A stretch of 64,000 nucleotides of DNA, taken from positions 113,875,057 through 113,939,056 of the forward strand of contig JALGPY010000001.1 in NCBI GenBank assembly GCA_023055425.1, written 5' to 3'. Source of the stretch: Linanthus parryae. Taxonomy: Eukaryota; Streptophyta; Magnoliopsida; Ericales; Polemoniaceae. The position numbers and the translations under genes were made by a program. A model generated the notes under the pieces. That model saw only the letters and a list, made by a program, of their open reading frames with translations, was not told the origin of the DNA and ran no database searches. Below, one piece after another: positions 46,628 through 59,574 of this stretch. Positions within the stretch are counted from its first letter, which is position 1. The number at the start of each line of letters is the position of its first letter.

Positions 46628-48433
46628 ATGGCGAAGGACCCCTCGTACCAAAAAGCTCTTCTCGGAGCTCCGGTTGGAATCTACATGGAGGAAACCCTAA
46701 CAGGCTTTGAAGAAGCTTCGTCAAACTCTGAAATCGTGAAGAAGAAGCTAGCTGATGGGGGAGTTAGCATCCTAATCGAAGGAGAAGCACTGAAGAGGTT
46801 ACATCGCCCTTGGAGCAGGGCGTTGATGATCAGGATCCTGGGCAAATTGCCAGAATATGGCTATCTCCATGGCCGGTTGACCGCCCAATGGAAATTATTC
46901 AGAGGCTTTGAGCTAACTGATATTGAGAATGGCTTTTTCTAGTGTTAGATTTTACTGCAAAGAAGACTATGGGAAAGTTCACTTAGGGGTACCTTGAATA
47001 GTGCTTGGTCATTACGTAATAGTTCGAAAATGGTCTTCCCATTTTGATCCATTTGCAGTTCAGGCGATGACGACGCCAATTTAGGTGAGATTAAGAGGAA
47101 TTTCATTAGAATATTTTGGTGAGGAAGCTCTAATGGATTTTGGGAGTTTGTTTGGACGGTCAATTCGTGTTGATCGGGCGACATTGCAGCGGCAAGAGGA
47201 AAGTATGGCAGGATCTGCGTGGAGGTTGATCCGGCCAAAATTCTACTGCCGACAATTTGGGTTAACGGCAAGGAGGTGTTAGTTGAGAATGAAGGGTTGG
47301 ATCTCATATGTTTTGTTTGTGGAACGTTTGGTCACCGGAAAGAGAAATGCCCGATGATCCGTGCAAAAACAGAGGTGCCGGGATCTGTAGAGGCTGTTTT
47401 TGAATCGAACAGGATGGAGGAGGCTGGAACAATGGAGATAGCCCAGGGTCTGAAGCTTGGACCCCGGATGATTGCCGAACCGCCAGCGTCGAAGACGTGA
47501 TAAACCCGAATAAGCAGGGGAAAGCTGTTTTGCCGGGTTCAAGAGAATGGATCTGGGTCGGTCAGGGACCGATTTGGCAGAGGGTTAGCAGTGCCGGGTT
47601 TTGGTGCGGGTTCAGAGCATGGTTTTAAATAACGGTATCGGCCGACGTATCGGTTCCGGTCGCGGTTAACGGAATTGGTCCATATCGGAGAAACTGTAAC
47701 GGGAATCGGGAACCGAACGCGTGAATGTTAAATAATCGTTCTAAGATGCAAAAAGTATTTTTTAAGAGAGTGTTTTGTATATCTAATATATTTGTAGTCA
47801 TGTACTAGTCCTTTAGGCCATGCCTAACTAGTTTTTAGACAATTAGGATACCGCGTATTGTGTGTATCGCCAGGATATCGGTGCGTATCGGCCGTTAAAT
47901 GAGGATATCGGTGCGTATCGGCCGTGTCACTTGTGAATATGATTCACGTGAACCGTATCGGGTGTATCGGACTCGGCCACTACCTTTTCAGTTAAATATC
48001 GGCCATAACGTAACGGTAACGGCCTTTATTTGAAACCCTGGTTCAGAGTCTAATCAAGGCGTCCAGAATGTTGGATCTAGCCCTATGCGCTCTACAATAG
48101 ACGATGGTAGTCCAGACCACACTGGATCTCTTCCTGGTGCGGTTACTGATAGTGGTATTGCCATTAGAGTGGATACACGTGGCTCCCGTCCTTTTCCTTC
48201 GGAAATTAATCAGATTAGGGGGTTTTGGAATGGGGAAGAAAGTTATAAACCCTAGAGATAGAACACCGCTCTCTCCGATTGATTTCAATTCGACGGTGAA
48301 CGGAAAGTACGCTTCGGGAGGGGACTTTAATTCGGCTAAAGTGGCGGTGAAGCATGCAGGGGTTGCAGTCAAGAAACCTGTGTTTCGAGGAAATCATACG
48401 CATGGTAGGGCAGGGGTGCACACCCAATGTTAA
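46628..48433 (+). pseudogene. LINE ORF1 (DUF4283-type with CCHC knuckle), split by a MITE
   Basis: ORF1 encodes an RNA-binding protein of the LINE particle. The first 104 codons from 46628 (IEGEALKRLHRPWSRALMIR, then GRLTAQWKLFRGFELTDIENGFF) resemble the N-terminal domain of plant LINE ORF1. After frameshifts, 47219-47500 gives VDPAKILLPTIWVNGKEV and the knuckle CFVCGTFGHRKEKC. The Ser/Gly-rich C-terminal part runs to 47617, is interrupted by the hAT-type MITE, resumes in frame at 48049, and after one more shift ends at 48433. The interrupted reading shows the MITE is younger than the LINE. Confidence 0.75.
47618..48040. mobile_element. hAT-type MITE, 423 bp, inside LINE ORF1
   Basis: The ends CATGGTTTTAAATAACGG and, inverted, CAGGGTTTCAAATAAAGG are flanked by GTTCAGAG at 47610-47617 and 48041-48048. 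The 8-bp duplication points to hAT. The interior holds repeated TATCGG(C/T)CG motifs, including an 18-20 base unit (GGATATCGGTGCGTATCGGC) present twice at about 47871 and 47903. No coding. Confidence 0.82.
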
Positions 48434-48620
48434 CCCAAACTTGCCAGTGGATCGATATGATGTATTTTTCTGTTCAAATTTTCTTTAATCCCCTGATTGA
48501 ACAAGTGGTGAAAAGGAGCTGCGACTAGCATTTCCCGTGGGTCAAAGGATGCTGATCATAACCTTGGACGACAGAGCATAACCCTGCCAGGTGGCTAGCA
48601 AATTTCCAATTAATAGTCCA

Positions 48621-51600
48621 ATGAAGGTCCTTTCATGGACTTGTCTGGGGTAGGTAATGTTGCTAGTTCTCGAACCATTTGGAGCTCTGTAGATTGTTAA
48701 GGCTTGTAGTTTTGTTTATTGTTGAACCTAGAGTGGACGGATCTTATGCATATGCCATTTGTAAGTAGATCCTCTTCACAAATGTGTAGAAAGTTGAGGT
48801 ACATGGTTTTGCAGGAGGTATTTGTTTTTTTTGGGGGCAATAGTGTGTTGGACGTCCAAATTATTGGGACTCACTTTCAAGTGCTATCTAGAATCATTAA
48901 AAGAATCAACCAGGATATTGTCTGTTCTCAGCTGTGTATGTAAGTCCCTCTCCCCTCAGTAGAGAGGAGTTGTGGAAGTATCTTTCTGAGCTGGCTAGAG
49001 CTCATTCTCTCCCTTGGCTAATTGCTGGGGACTTTAATCAGGTGTCTGAGGCTGTCGCTGGGGACAGATAGGGAGGAAGCCCTATCAACTCAAGGGGTAT
49101 GCTAGAATGGTGAAGTGCTTGGATGACTGTGCCATGATTGATATGTGGTACTCAAGGAAAAAGTAGACATGGTCGAATTCTCAGAGGTGTAGCAGGAGAA
49201 TCATTCAAATAATTGATGAAGCCTACAGTATTGAAAGTTGGAGTATGTTTCCAGAAGCTCTTGTGAAGCATGTGATGAAGACCTACTCTGACAACCACCA
49301 TCCTTTGCTCATTGATATATTTGGTTTGCATCCTCCCTCTTCTAGCTTAAAACCTTTTGGAATGGAACTTGCCTGGTTCTGTGATGATAGATTTCCCGAT
49401 TTTGATTAAGCACCACTGGAAAGTGGATTTGGATTTTGCAAAAGCTATTAAGTCTCTCACTTTGATGATGACTGTCCGGAATAAAGAAGAAATTGGACAC
49501 ATCTTTGGAAGAAAGAGGCATATCATGGCTAGGTTGGAGGGAATCCCAAGAGTTTTGGCTTTGAATGAGAACAAGTTTCTTTTGCAACTGGAGAAGAAAT
49601 TGCAAGCTCAATGGGATGATATGCTTGCCCAAAAAGAGGCCATTTGGTTTAAAAAATCTAGAGCCAACAAGACTCTTCTAGGGTACAACAATACTAGGTA
49701 CATCCATTTGTCCACTTTGGTTAGAAGGAGGAACAAGGTGGCTATGCTGCAGATTGAGGAAGGTGTTTGGTGTGAAGATGCTGTTAGACTCAAGCAGTCA
49801 GTCACTACTCACTTCACTAAGCTGTTTGCTGATCCCTCTCCTTCTTCTGATGAGATTCAATGGTCAGAGGGAACTATTTCTAATGAGGATCTGAGTTCTC
49901 TGAATCTTGATATTTTAGCTGTTGAAGTGTTTAAGGTGGTTGGCACTATGGGGAGTTACAAGAGCCCAGGACCAGATAGTGTTATCCCTCTCTTCTATCA
50001 GAAGTTTTGGAATGTGGTTGGAAAGGAAGTTGTTAGTATGGTGTGAGAAGTGGTTAGAACTTAGAACTGGTGCACTGCCTCCTGGTATACATGAGACCTT
50101 GCTGGTGTTAATTCCAAAAGTGGATAGCCCAGCTTCATTTGGTCAATTGAGGCGTATTAGCCTCTGTAATGTCTCACTTAAGATAGTGTCCAAGCTTCTT
50201 ACTCAAAGATTAAGGCCTATTATGCAGTGGCTCATTCACCCAAGCCAGTTTAGCTTCCTGCCAGGGAGGCTAGGTAGTGAGAACATACTTCTGGTCTAGG
50301 AAGAAGGGTATTAAAGGTCGGCTGGCTGTGAAAATTGACCTTGCAAAGGCCGACGATAAGGTGAAGTTATCAATTTTGAAGACTATTCTGCAAGATAATT
50401 CTGCAGAAGATTGGCCTTCCCCACAACTGGGTTTCTCTGTTCTCTAATAATGGACTCAGTCTCTTCTACCTCCTTCAGGGTGCTATGGAATGGGGAACAA
50501 CAAGAGAGCTTCAAGCCTGAGAGGATTTGAGGCAAGGGGATCCTGTTTCCCCTAACCTTTTTCTCCTTGTCATGGAGTTAATTGCTCAGAAGATTGAAGC
50601 TGCTGTTCAAAGAAATGAGTGGGAAGGGGATTAAGTGTGCCAAGGGAGGTATAGCAATTTCTCACATCTTTTTTTCAGATGACCTTATTTTATTTTTGGG
50701 AAGCTACTCTTAAACAAGTCAAGATTATGGAAAATGTGCTCTCTGAGTTCTGCAGCTTGTCCAGTTGTGAGCTTGGAGAAGTCTAAATTGTTTGTGGCTG
50801 ATTTTGTCCCTAAAAGCAAAGCAAGAGAGTTGAGTAGTCTTTTTGGTATCAGCCTCACTGCAGATTTGGGCTCCCATCTAGGTATGCCACTAATACATAA
50901 AAAGTCTCAAGTATAGTAAGCTTCACAACTCTCCCTTGCTGGGAGGTCTATTTTGGTTAATTCTGTTGTCCAAGCACTCTTAAGTTGCTATGCAGACTGT
51001 TCTTTTACCTAAAGCTGTAATTAGTGATATTGATAAAGCTTGCAAGAGGTTTTTATGGGTTGATACCTCAGAGCTAAGCTGTCCTTAGTTGGGTGGGACA
51101 CAGTCAGGTTTCCAAAGGAGGGAGGTGGTTTGGATTTTAAAATTTGGCTATGCTTGGGAATAGTGGTTGGAACATGCAGAAGGAGTCTAGCTCTCTTTGT
51201 GCAAATATATTTCAGCAGAAGTATGGAAATAAAACATCTGGCGTGACATTGATAACAAATAAATAGGAGTTAATATCATTCCAATTGCCATTACTAAAGT
51301 TATTAATATTTTTGGCATTAAAAGATATTTTTGGCCGTTTTCTTTCACTCATATAACTATCTGGTTTAGTTCATTAATTTCAATGCTGAATAAAAAAAAT
51401 GAAAATAGATATTCCACTTTTCAAATGTATGCTCGTCATTCCAGGGTTTGGAGACATCTATTCAATGCTATCAAGGCCATTAAAGATGGGTTGGGAAGAA
51501 TGTTATGAATGGTAAAGGTACCCTGTTTTTGCTGGGATCCTGGCCGGGGAGATTTAAGTTGGTGGATTTGGCATTAACTGTTGTGAGTGACGAGGAGCTT

Positions 51601-52703
51601 ACTCTTATCGGGTGGAAAGTGTAGGTTGGAGGATTGAAGATTTACACGCTTTGTTGCCTTCAGGAGTTCTGGAATTGTTGAATGCAATTACTCTTCAAGT
51701 CAATGACTCTGCTCGGATCAGATGGTTTGGAATCTCAATGTGAATGGAGCATATTCAGTGGCTTCTGCTTTTAAGCTCTTGAGAACTAATAAAGTGAGTC
51801 AGGGCTCTTTGAGAGCTTGGAAGAGGATTTGGAACGTGCAGTGACCTCAGAGGGGAAGAATTACTCTTTGGTTGTTAAAGCATGACAGGTTATGTACTCA
51901 ATATCTCAAAGCTAATAGAGGTGTAATTCACTGTGCTTCTTGTGAGTTTTGCAGTAATACTAGAGAAACCTAACTCCATTCTAGATTGCCCCTGGATTTT
52001 TAAGATTTGGAGAAGAATGGTGAATCCATGACACTGGAGTGAGTTCTCTGCTGCTGATCTCCACTCTTGGATAGAGATGAACTAAATGGGGAAGGAGTAA
52101 CTACTTTCCTTGGAGCTTAGTTTTTGTGACTGCAATATCTATATTATTGTTTTTGCATAACAAAAGGACTCATGAACCTCTCTTTCAAGTGCCCCTGGAT
52201 CCTGTAGGTTTGTTTTTAGTAGTGTTAAGCAGTTGATTGCTATTATGAAGTTGGATGCTGCAAAGATTACTCAAAACCCTCTCTGGGTGAGCTGGACTTT
52301 ACCTGCATTAGGACAGCTCAAAGTTAATGTAGACTATGCTGAATCTGTCCATAGTGCTGGGATTTGTGTTGGCAATGTTTGTAGAAACTGGAGAGGAGGT
52401 TGGCAGTGGGGTAATAAGAAATTTGTTGGGCCAATTTCTGTGTTAAATGGGGAGCTGTGGGCTATTCTTGAAGGGCTGAAGCTGTTGCATATTAACAATG
52501 GTGGGATTGCCCTTATTGAAACAGATTCAACGGAAGCTGTAGACCTGGTTGCAAATGGGAATGAATCCCAACCTTTCTGCCCTCTGATCTCTGCTATTAG
52601 AAGCATGTTGGTGATGACTAAAAGCTCCCTCCAGAATGTTTGGAGAGAGGAAAATTCTGCTGCTGATCTATTAGCTAGATCTTGTGATTTGATTTCTTGT
52701 TAA
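48621..52703 (+). pseudogene. LINE ORF2 (endonuclease, RT, zf-RVT, RNase H)
   Basis: It begins ATG at 48621 (MKVLSWTCLG, the usual start of plant LINE Pol) and shifts frame at codon 10. The APE endonuclease shows WLIAGDFNQ (about 49016-49042) and SDNHHPLLI (about 49291). RT shows SYKSPGPD, LVLIPKV, RRISLCNVSLKIVSK, KIDLAKADDKV (motif A, near 50335), GDPVSPNLFL and FSDDLILF (motif C, normally FADD). The CX2C...H zinc region follows (about 51880-51960). The RNase H-like domain is open at 52233-52703 with KVNVDYA, ELWAILEGL, IETDSTEAV and AADLLAR. At least six frame breaks make it inactive. Confidence 0.82.
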
Positions 52704-52843
52704 AGACTTGTAGTTTTTTCTCCTCCTCCTTATTGTGTTTTTTGGTTGACAGGAGGGGTGTTGCTGTTATTAGGATGATCATTTAGGGCTTTGGCCCTCA
52801 TTAATACCAAAAAAATAAATAAAAAATACATACAGTCATGTAC

Positions 52844-55170
52844 ATTTTGTTTCATTCGTGCACTTGAAACATCATTTTTATCATATTCTGGGTGCTTGCT
52901 TGCAACCTTTTCGCTAATAGCTAGCGAGAAAATAACAACCAGCAATTGCATGAATAATCAAATACCTAGTACATTAGAAACAATTGTGACCAAATAAAGA
53001 TAAATAGAAGTCCTTGTACAACCGAAGCAATAAGATTTTCTATCTGAATTCATATCAGCAAAAAGGAAAAAGTAGGGTTATTTCACATGTGCTGGTCCAA
53101 GATGTATTAAGTGGGAAGATGTGGTTCCAGAAAGCAGGAGAAATCAATTTAAGTGGGAAGGTATAGTTTCAGATGAACACCGTATCACCATTATGGTTCG
53201 TATATATGGAAGATATCTATAGTTGGGCAGTCTTTAAGGAGGAGAGGAGGCATCCAGCTCGATAAACTGGTCTATATACGATGCAATGCATTTTTATAGT
53301 ATGCAGAAGTTTACACTCATAGTCTAGGTTACATGGACTTGGGTGTGGGTTTCATTCAGGTGTGTGTGCCCGAGAATCACATTTGCTCCCTTGCTGCTGA
53401 AATCTAGAATTTGGGGACTCGGCTAAAATGTGTTGAAATCTTGGAAACGGCTGAGGGGATACGGTGCCCTTGCATTTAGTTGACATAATGCATACTTGTG
53501 TTCTTATACTAAGCCTAGACCTTAATGATTATCTTGCTTGACCGGAAAGTTGACTTGAGTGTTTGCAACTATTCAATTGATAAGAAAGAGAAACACGCTA
53601 GTGAGGTTTGAGAATGTTTGGCGAGATTTAGATGATCATAACTTTGAACAAGGCGAAGACGGTGAATTGAAAGAGAAAACAGCAAGGGGGTGGGGTGGGG
53701 GGGGGGGGGGGGAGGAGAAACTGAAGCACCACGATGCTGTATAACCATTTTTCAAAACCTTGGAATGTCGGATGGATGGAGGACATATCGTCTATATTCC
53801 ATACCCTTATCCACCATCATATAATTCTATCCGATAGGTTGCTCGGAATTGATTGTCTTATACTATGAGCTAAGTTAACCTTACTCTTCAATCTCAGCAC
53901 CATAGGCATTACATTGAACAATCTTCACAAAAAATCAGATGTATAAACTGGTAGTCATGGTAGTCAAGCCACACTCATCTAATATCAAGTTGCTAGTTTC
54001 TCAGTTGTCCAAAGTTAGTACTATAAAACATTGCATTGCCTGACATAGTTGTATCAGAAACAATATACTGTGTGAAGAATAGACCATCAATACTCAAAAC
54101 AGACCATCAATACTCAAAACAGACCATCAATCATGTAGTATACTTGAATTATTATTCTTCAAATATGGTGGGAAGTAAGAGAAGGTGGCACGGATGTTCG
54201 TAGGTGAAGAAGACAGAAAGACGAGACAGTACGGGGGCTCAAAAGGAGAATCAATGCTTGAGGACATGTTGGCTTGATTATCTGATGGGAATGGTGAATC
54301 AGTGGAAACAAGTGAAGGCTATATCATTCTTACATGGCTACACTGGCTCCAATACACCAAACATAATGCTGAGAATCAATGAATCATTCGCATAGATGAT
54401 GGAGAAGGATTAAAGCTTAGGCCTTACAAGCCTCTAAATAGGAGTTGGGCTGACCAAATCACTCTGTTTGATGGAGTGAAAAAGTCGATAGAAATAACTC
54501 AACAATCAGCTTCTGAAGGAGAGTGAAGTTAAAATTGCACACTGGTATTATTACATTCTTCTCCTTTTGCTTCAAACGATTTTATTATTCTATTTTGATT
54601 TCTTCTAAAATAGATTATTTATCTGATAATTTGAAAATCTGGTCAAAGAAAACATACAGACTCCATCAATTCAAACAAACTGTTATAAGATCGGTAAAAT
54701 AAGTGGGGAGGCAAGTATAAGATCGAAATAGGGTTAAACAGGAGGGTCAATGTCAGAGGTGATGGATTATAAAAGATGGCATCTAATTGAACGACTTACT
54801 AAACTAGAAGAAGAAGATTGCTATACTCAATTGTGAATGAGTAATTAATCATTTGTGAAGCTAGTTTCCTTTCTTAGGGAGGGGTCTCAAAGGTCTAGCA
54901 ATCGTCCTTGGCCATTGAATCGTAGATCAATATCCAAATGGGAATCATTAGGTCCTCGGATTCTGTTTCATTAAGCGAGCATGTCGGTTTCTGCTTTTAT
55001 CTAATGCTAGTAAGCATATTTGAGATCACATTTCTAGCGAGAGGGTTAGCTTGGCTGGTCGTATGAACCATATCTTGGCAACCACATGATTCTTAAATGC
55101 TTGTATTATCGTATCAAAATAGAAATATGTTGATCATGTGGTCACTTTTAGTAATTTCAGAAGATGTGGG
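52844..55170. other. Non-coding, no recognised gene
   Basis: Contains a G run at 53690-53715 and a 20-bp tandem repeat (ACTCAAAACAGACCATCAAT, 2-3 units at 54080-54130). Short open frames (53559, 54204) have no recognisable domain. Confidence 0.45.
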
Positions 55171-55175
55171 TCTAA

Positions 55176-55823
55176 GAAGCACAGATACAGAATACCCGTA
55201 TCTGATACGATACGAGATCGGATAGATGATACGTTATTTTCCAAAAATTGAGGATACTACACGTCAGTGATACATAAACATTATTATTTCATTTTATGTT
55301 TATTCAAATTTTTTATACTAATATGACAAAATGTTGGTTCCAACTTCTTCAATTTTTATAGCTTAAATATCACATAAACTCATATAGATTAATTACAAGA
55401 ATGAGAAGAGAAAGATGATTAGCTTACGCGGGTTGGAGTTTTGACGAGTTGTGTGCGAAAACCCTTAAAGTTGTCACATGTGAGAACTTAAAACCTTGCT
55501 TGAACTTTTTGTTCAAAAGAGCTCCTTTTCATATACTGAGCCCTCAATTAGTTATATACTATATTATACTATACTTTAGCCTAATTATATTTTAAAATTA
55601 AAATATTTCATAAAACAGCCCGTGTGAAAGTCTAATATAAATACAAAGGGGGAATATCGCTTTTCATCAAGTGTCCCTCAAGTGTACAGTCTAATAAAGT
55701 TCTCTAAAATACCTGGACACACCAGGCATAGTATCTGACACGTATTTTGGAGTGTTGTACGGTCTCCAAGTGTCCCGGGTGCCCGACGGATATGGTCCCT
55801 ATTTCGGAGTGTCCATGCTTCCT
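55176..55823. mobile_element. Possible MITE or decayed element
   Basis: The left side AGAAGCACAGATACAGAATACCC and the right side, inverted, GGAAGCATGGACACTCCGAAATA resemble each other. The ends carry the repeated GATACG and GTGTCC motifs known from a group of plant MITEs (GAAGCAC...GTGTC type). No target duplication found. Confidence 0.35.
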
Positions 55824-56439
55824 TGATGTGGGGATATGCTTCGTATGGAAATTTACTGTTCTGACGAGACTGGTGGGGATTTTTGAGTCAGGGAATTTGT
55901 TTATTTTCTTTATATTTTACTTGGTTTGTACTGTGTTAACATGAGTAAGCAGGGTTGTTCGGATACTAGTAGCATAGATGCTCAAGAGCACTTGCTAGTT
56001 GTTTGATTGAACCTAGCTTTCTAGCACTTTCCCTTTACATTGTGTCGAACCTTGACTAGTTGTACTTGGATCTTGGTGACATGTTTGAGTGTTTCCTAGC
56101 TTCATTGTCACGGGCTTTCAGGCCATCAAATAGTTTAGTAATGCTATGGTAGGCAAAGTAGGCAACCAAGCAGGAATTGAACTTCTCAATAAATGAATTC
56201 CCAATTGGTTGCCCAGTTTGCCCCTGACGATGGTTGATTCTCCACCAGTCTTGATAGATTTGTCTAGTTATGTTTTTCTGATGTTGTATGTTCTTTTTGA
56301 AATTGTTGCCACCAGATGGAAGTAGATATGCAGGACCTGTGCTCAGATGACAGATGCTGAAAGGGGAAACGAACGGAGGGTCATCTTCGACAACCGCATT
56401 TAGAGAAGTCGCTCAGATGACCTGTAAGAGTTATTGTTT
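55824..56439. other. Non-coding, no gene seen
   Basis: No domain or structural RNA recognised. It may include intron sequence of the exon-like stretch that follows. Confidence 0.4.
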
Positions 56440-56731
56440 CTCAGGTGTCAAATTAATCCAGCTTCAAAGAAGTTGAAATATTGGATGATCCAATAAAAGA
56501 TGAGGTCCAGAATCCAAACTGGTCTTGTGAGTTCACAGAGTTGCATCATGATGAAGAAGCCCAGAAGCTGGTTGGGCACTTGGGTTTGATGAGAATCCCT
56601 TCCATATCAACCATGATCCAGCTTTTTAGAAGTTTACCTTAGAGCCTCGTCTTCTATTTGTCCATGTAAAGTAGACTCCCATGGGAACTATGACGTTCGA
56701 GGATGTTGCGATTTTAAAGAATCTCTGAAAT
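56440..56731 (+). pseudogene. Exon-like fragment, function unknown
   Basis: From about 56485 one frame reads DDPIKDEVQNPNWSCEFTEL and on to EEAQKLVGHLG. A neighbouring frame then continues with DENPFHINHDPAF and EPRLLFVHVK, interrupted by two stops, ending near 56731. The composition is protein-like and the order consistent with one exon carrying a 1-base indel and nonsense codons. I do not recognise the family. It could equally be a chance reading. Confidence 0.3.
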
Positions 56732-56745
56732 AAACTTTTTACCTC

Positions 56746-57048
56746 GCAACTCAAGCTGTCAACAGTGTGAGCCGGGCCGGGTTGATGGGTTGGGAAACTT
56801 GAACCCCACCGGTTCCCGGCCCTAAACCCATGAGAGGGGGGGGGGGGGGGGGGAATTGGCCCGTTGAGGCCGGGCCGGGACAGTTTGTGTACAAGTCGAA
56901 CCGCACCAGGTTGGGGGTTAGGCTGGGGGTTAGGGGGCTGGGCCGGTTCGGGTGTTGGAGGGGGCCAGTCAAGGACTGGTTTTGGCTCATTTTAGTGCGG
57001 TCCGGGCCGGTTTCAAGGCTGGGCTGCCCCCTTGACACCTTGACTTGC
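56746..57048. mobile_element. MITE-like inverted-repeat element with a G run
   Basis: GCAACTCAAGCTGTCAACAG at 56746 mirrors GCAAGTCAAGGTGTCAAGGG read inward from 57048. The interior is full of GGGCCGGG motifs and a run of about 18 G at 56836-56853. The long overlapping frames on both strands follow the GC-rich composition. Confidence 0.5.
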
Positions 57049-57171
57049 AACATGTTTGTAATTGAGCTGACCTTTTTCATGGGAACCACCTACTTGGTTG
57101 AAATTTCCAATCTATTCTATAAAACAACATGATTTAACTAACTAATGACTTTTCAGCTTTTATATTAAACT

Positions 57172-59170
57172 AGGTGTTACCTCACGCGAACGCGCGGGGA
57201 TTCAAGCTATATTAGAGGAAATTATGGGTTAAGTGTCGATTTCATAATAAGGGCTCAAAAGTATTAAACATAAGTTATTTCGAAAGACATTACTCTCGAA
57301 CCTTTTCCTACATAATAATATTTATATATTTGCATTCCTTTTCATGATTTTTTGCTTTCGACTTAACCTAGCTTCTTTAGCAGAAGGCCCTTCTGCACTG
57401 ACTGAATTACATCCAACTTGTTAGAGAAGGAAACTTCACATCCGCGAAAGTAGGCACACGTGATTTTTGTCGAGATTTACAGTTTTCCCTATTAGTAACA
57501 CGAATTATGTTAGTTCACTTTTGGAGCAGTGTGAGTCTTCTATTATTTATGGCTCTTCTAAAGTTAGCAACTGCTTCCATTAATAGTCAGAGGTTGTACG
57601 CAGTAATATGTTTAAATATTTGTAGATAACAAACCAAAATTTGTCTCATATGATAGCTTAAAACAACTTCCAAGCCATATGAATCTGTATTACAGAGTAA
57701 TACGTTTAGACCCTTGTAGGTAACAATAATATTGGCCGATGTTTAAGTTAAAAATATGTTCAAGACATATGTCACAATGTTGTGAAAATTGACTGGCGAA
57801 GGAATTCAAAGTATAACTTAGATCAAAGTAAATATTTCGTTATATCACCATAGTAACATGTTTACTTGATTCACTATCTTGGTCTTCTTAGTGTGTTCCT
57901 TTTATGAAGACCAGTGTTTTATGATTGGGTTAGTCCGGGGATATTTTATCTTCATTTTTCATTTCGCTTGATTTGGAACGGACCAATATCAGTTATTTTA
58001 CAGAATATGTCGTGGATGTCATGTATTTAATTTGGGATTAAATTAAGTGTGAGAAATCAGATAGAGCGATCTATAAAAAGCAAGAGGAAGATTTGTGGCG
58101 AGACGATTCTTGACGCACCGATGTTTGATGCAAAGATTGTTCCTCTGTGGCTATTAGCGATCTGGTTGCGCTGGTCTATTTGTCATTCATATTATTCCCC
58201 CAAATCGTTGAATTTTTATGGTGCTCTAATGTATTTTTTACATGGATCTCGTGAGCATTTTGTTGGTGGTGTTGCCGGAGGACCATAGACTTACAGAAGG
58301 TATAAGATAACACCATAATAGTGATCATCTCTAAAAAATGACCAGGGAACCTTGGATGACAAAGGAGAAGCAAAAAATGCTAGATCCTAACTCCACCACA
58401 GAATGATTTATTCAACCACCTTGGTTCAGAATGTTGCTAGATAAGTAACATTTTGCTTATATTACTTTGCAAGGATGTGCACCATGAATTCATTTTGGTA
58501 ACAAACGTCGGTGTTGTTATGTAGAAATCGAAGTACTTGGTTTACTGAAACTTCTGTGGGAAATAGTTACAGAACTGAAATATTTTATCCTTTCAAAATT
58601 ACCTCGCTGCTGAAAATTCCTTTCAGTATAACTATAGACATAGGAAGTGGGATTCTATTAAATTATCTGGTAAACACACAAGTAAATTGTAATATTGGAA
58701 TGATACAGAGACTGAAGAATTGAATAAACATGTGGAGGTAATCAATTGATGGACCCAAAAAAATAAATCAACCAAACTTAAATCACATGCAGAAGTTAAC
58801 ACAAACATATGATGAGATAGAAAGTAGAAACCAACCTGAAACAGAGATGAGAAAAAATTGGTCATTCTCTTACAAACAATACTGGAATCTGCCCTTCCTC
58901 CCTTCCTCCTTAGTACCTTTTCGATTGTTTCTTCTGTGAGGGAAACTTTGCTGTCTTTTTTTAAAAAAATCGCCTCTCCTCTGTTTTGTTTGATTTTTCC
59001 ACGAGCCAGATGTCACACAGTATACCACTTAACTACCCATTACTTGAAAATTTACCCTCTCTCTCGGATTAAATTACCGGGACGCCATTTTCATCTTCTC
59101 ATCCAGTAAAATCGATTATGAAACGTGTTTTTTTGTCAGTGCCCTCGGGCACGGGCAATCGCCTAATAAA
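57172..59170. other. Candidate terminal-repeat element, weak
   Basis: TATATTAAACTAGGTGTTACC (starting near 57160) resembles the inverse of GGCAATCGCCTAATAAATATA (59155-59175), and both ends are next to GC-rich CGCGCGGGG or CCCGTGCCCG. The interior shows no transposase and no supported gene; the short frames at 58049, 58511 and 58858 lack domains. Confidence 0.25.
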
Positions 59171-59574
59171 TATAAAGGCACCATGAATCAAAGAGTGTAT
59201 ACTGTGTGCAAAATTCAGTTGGAAATAGTTGAGATGATACTGGAGAAACCTAACCCAACAGTGTGATGTTAATTACTTGAGAGATTTATTGAGGGACCAA
59301 ATTTATTGCTTCGTGTTAACTTTCTATCAAGGTTAATTTGACTTGTATGTGGTGTTCAAACTTGTATGGTGATCAGATATTGCTTCTCCATGTATATATG
59401 GTATTCAAGCGATCTTGACTGATAACTCATCGTCATGTTTAATAGCGCCCCAAAGTATAGTAGTACACTAGTACATGACGTATCTACTAAGAACACTACT
59501 GTCGTGTTTGCTAATGAGCTTTGCAAAATAAACTCCTCAATAGTGCTTATACAATGAATTTCCAGATTAAGGTT
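59171..59574. other. Non-coding, no gene seen
   Basis: AT-rich sequence without a recognised feature. Confidence 0.4.

Larger units (their letters stand above)
46401..52826 (+). mobile_element. Plant L1-type LINE with both ends and 17-bp target duplication
   Basis: TACATACAGTCATGTAC at 46384-46400 is repeated exactly at 52827-52843, right after an A-rich tail (52809-52826). Between these lie a 5' UTR, ORF1 with a CCHC zinc knuckle, and ORF2 with endonuclease, RT, zf-RVT and RNase H-like regions, in the order of plant L1/RTE-like RIL elements. The element is 6.4 kb including a 423-bp MITE. Both ORFs are broken by frameshifts and stops, so it is a full-length but dead copy. Confidence 0.9.

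Noticed and set aside
56751..57132. Paired frames of about 100 residues on both strands
   Set aside because: They arise from a GC-rich MITE-like sequence with a G run; both strands are open for compositional reasons.
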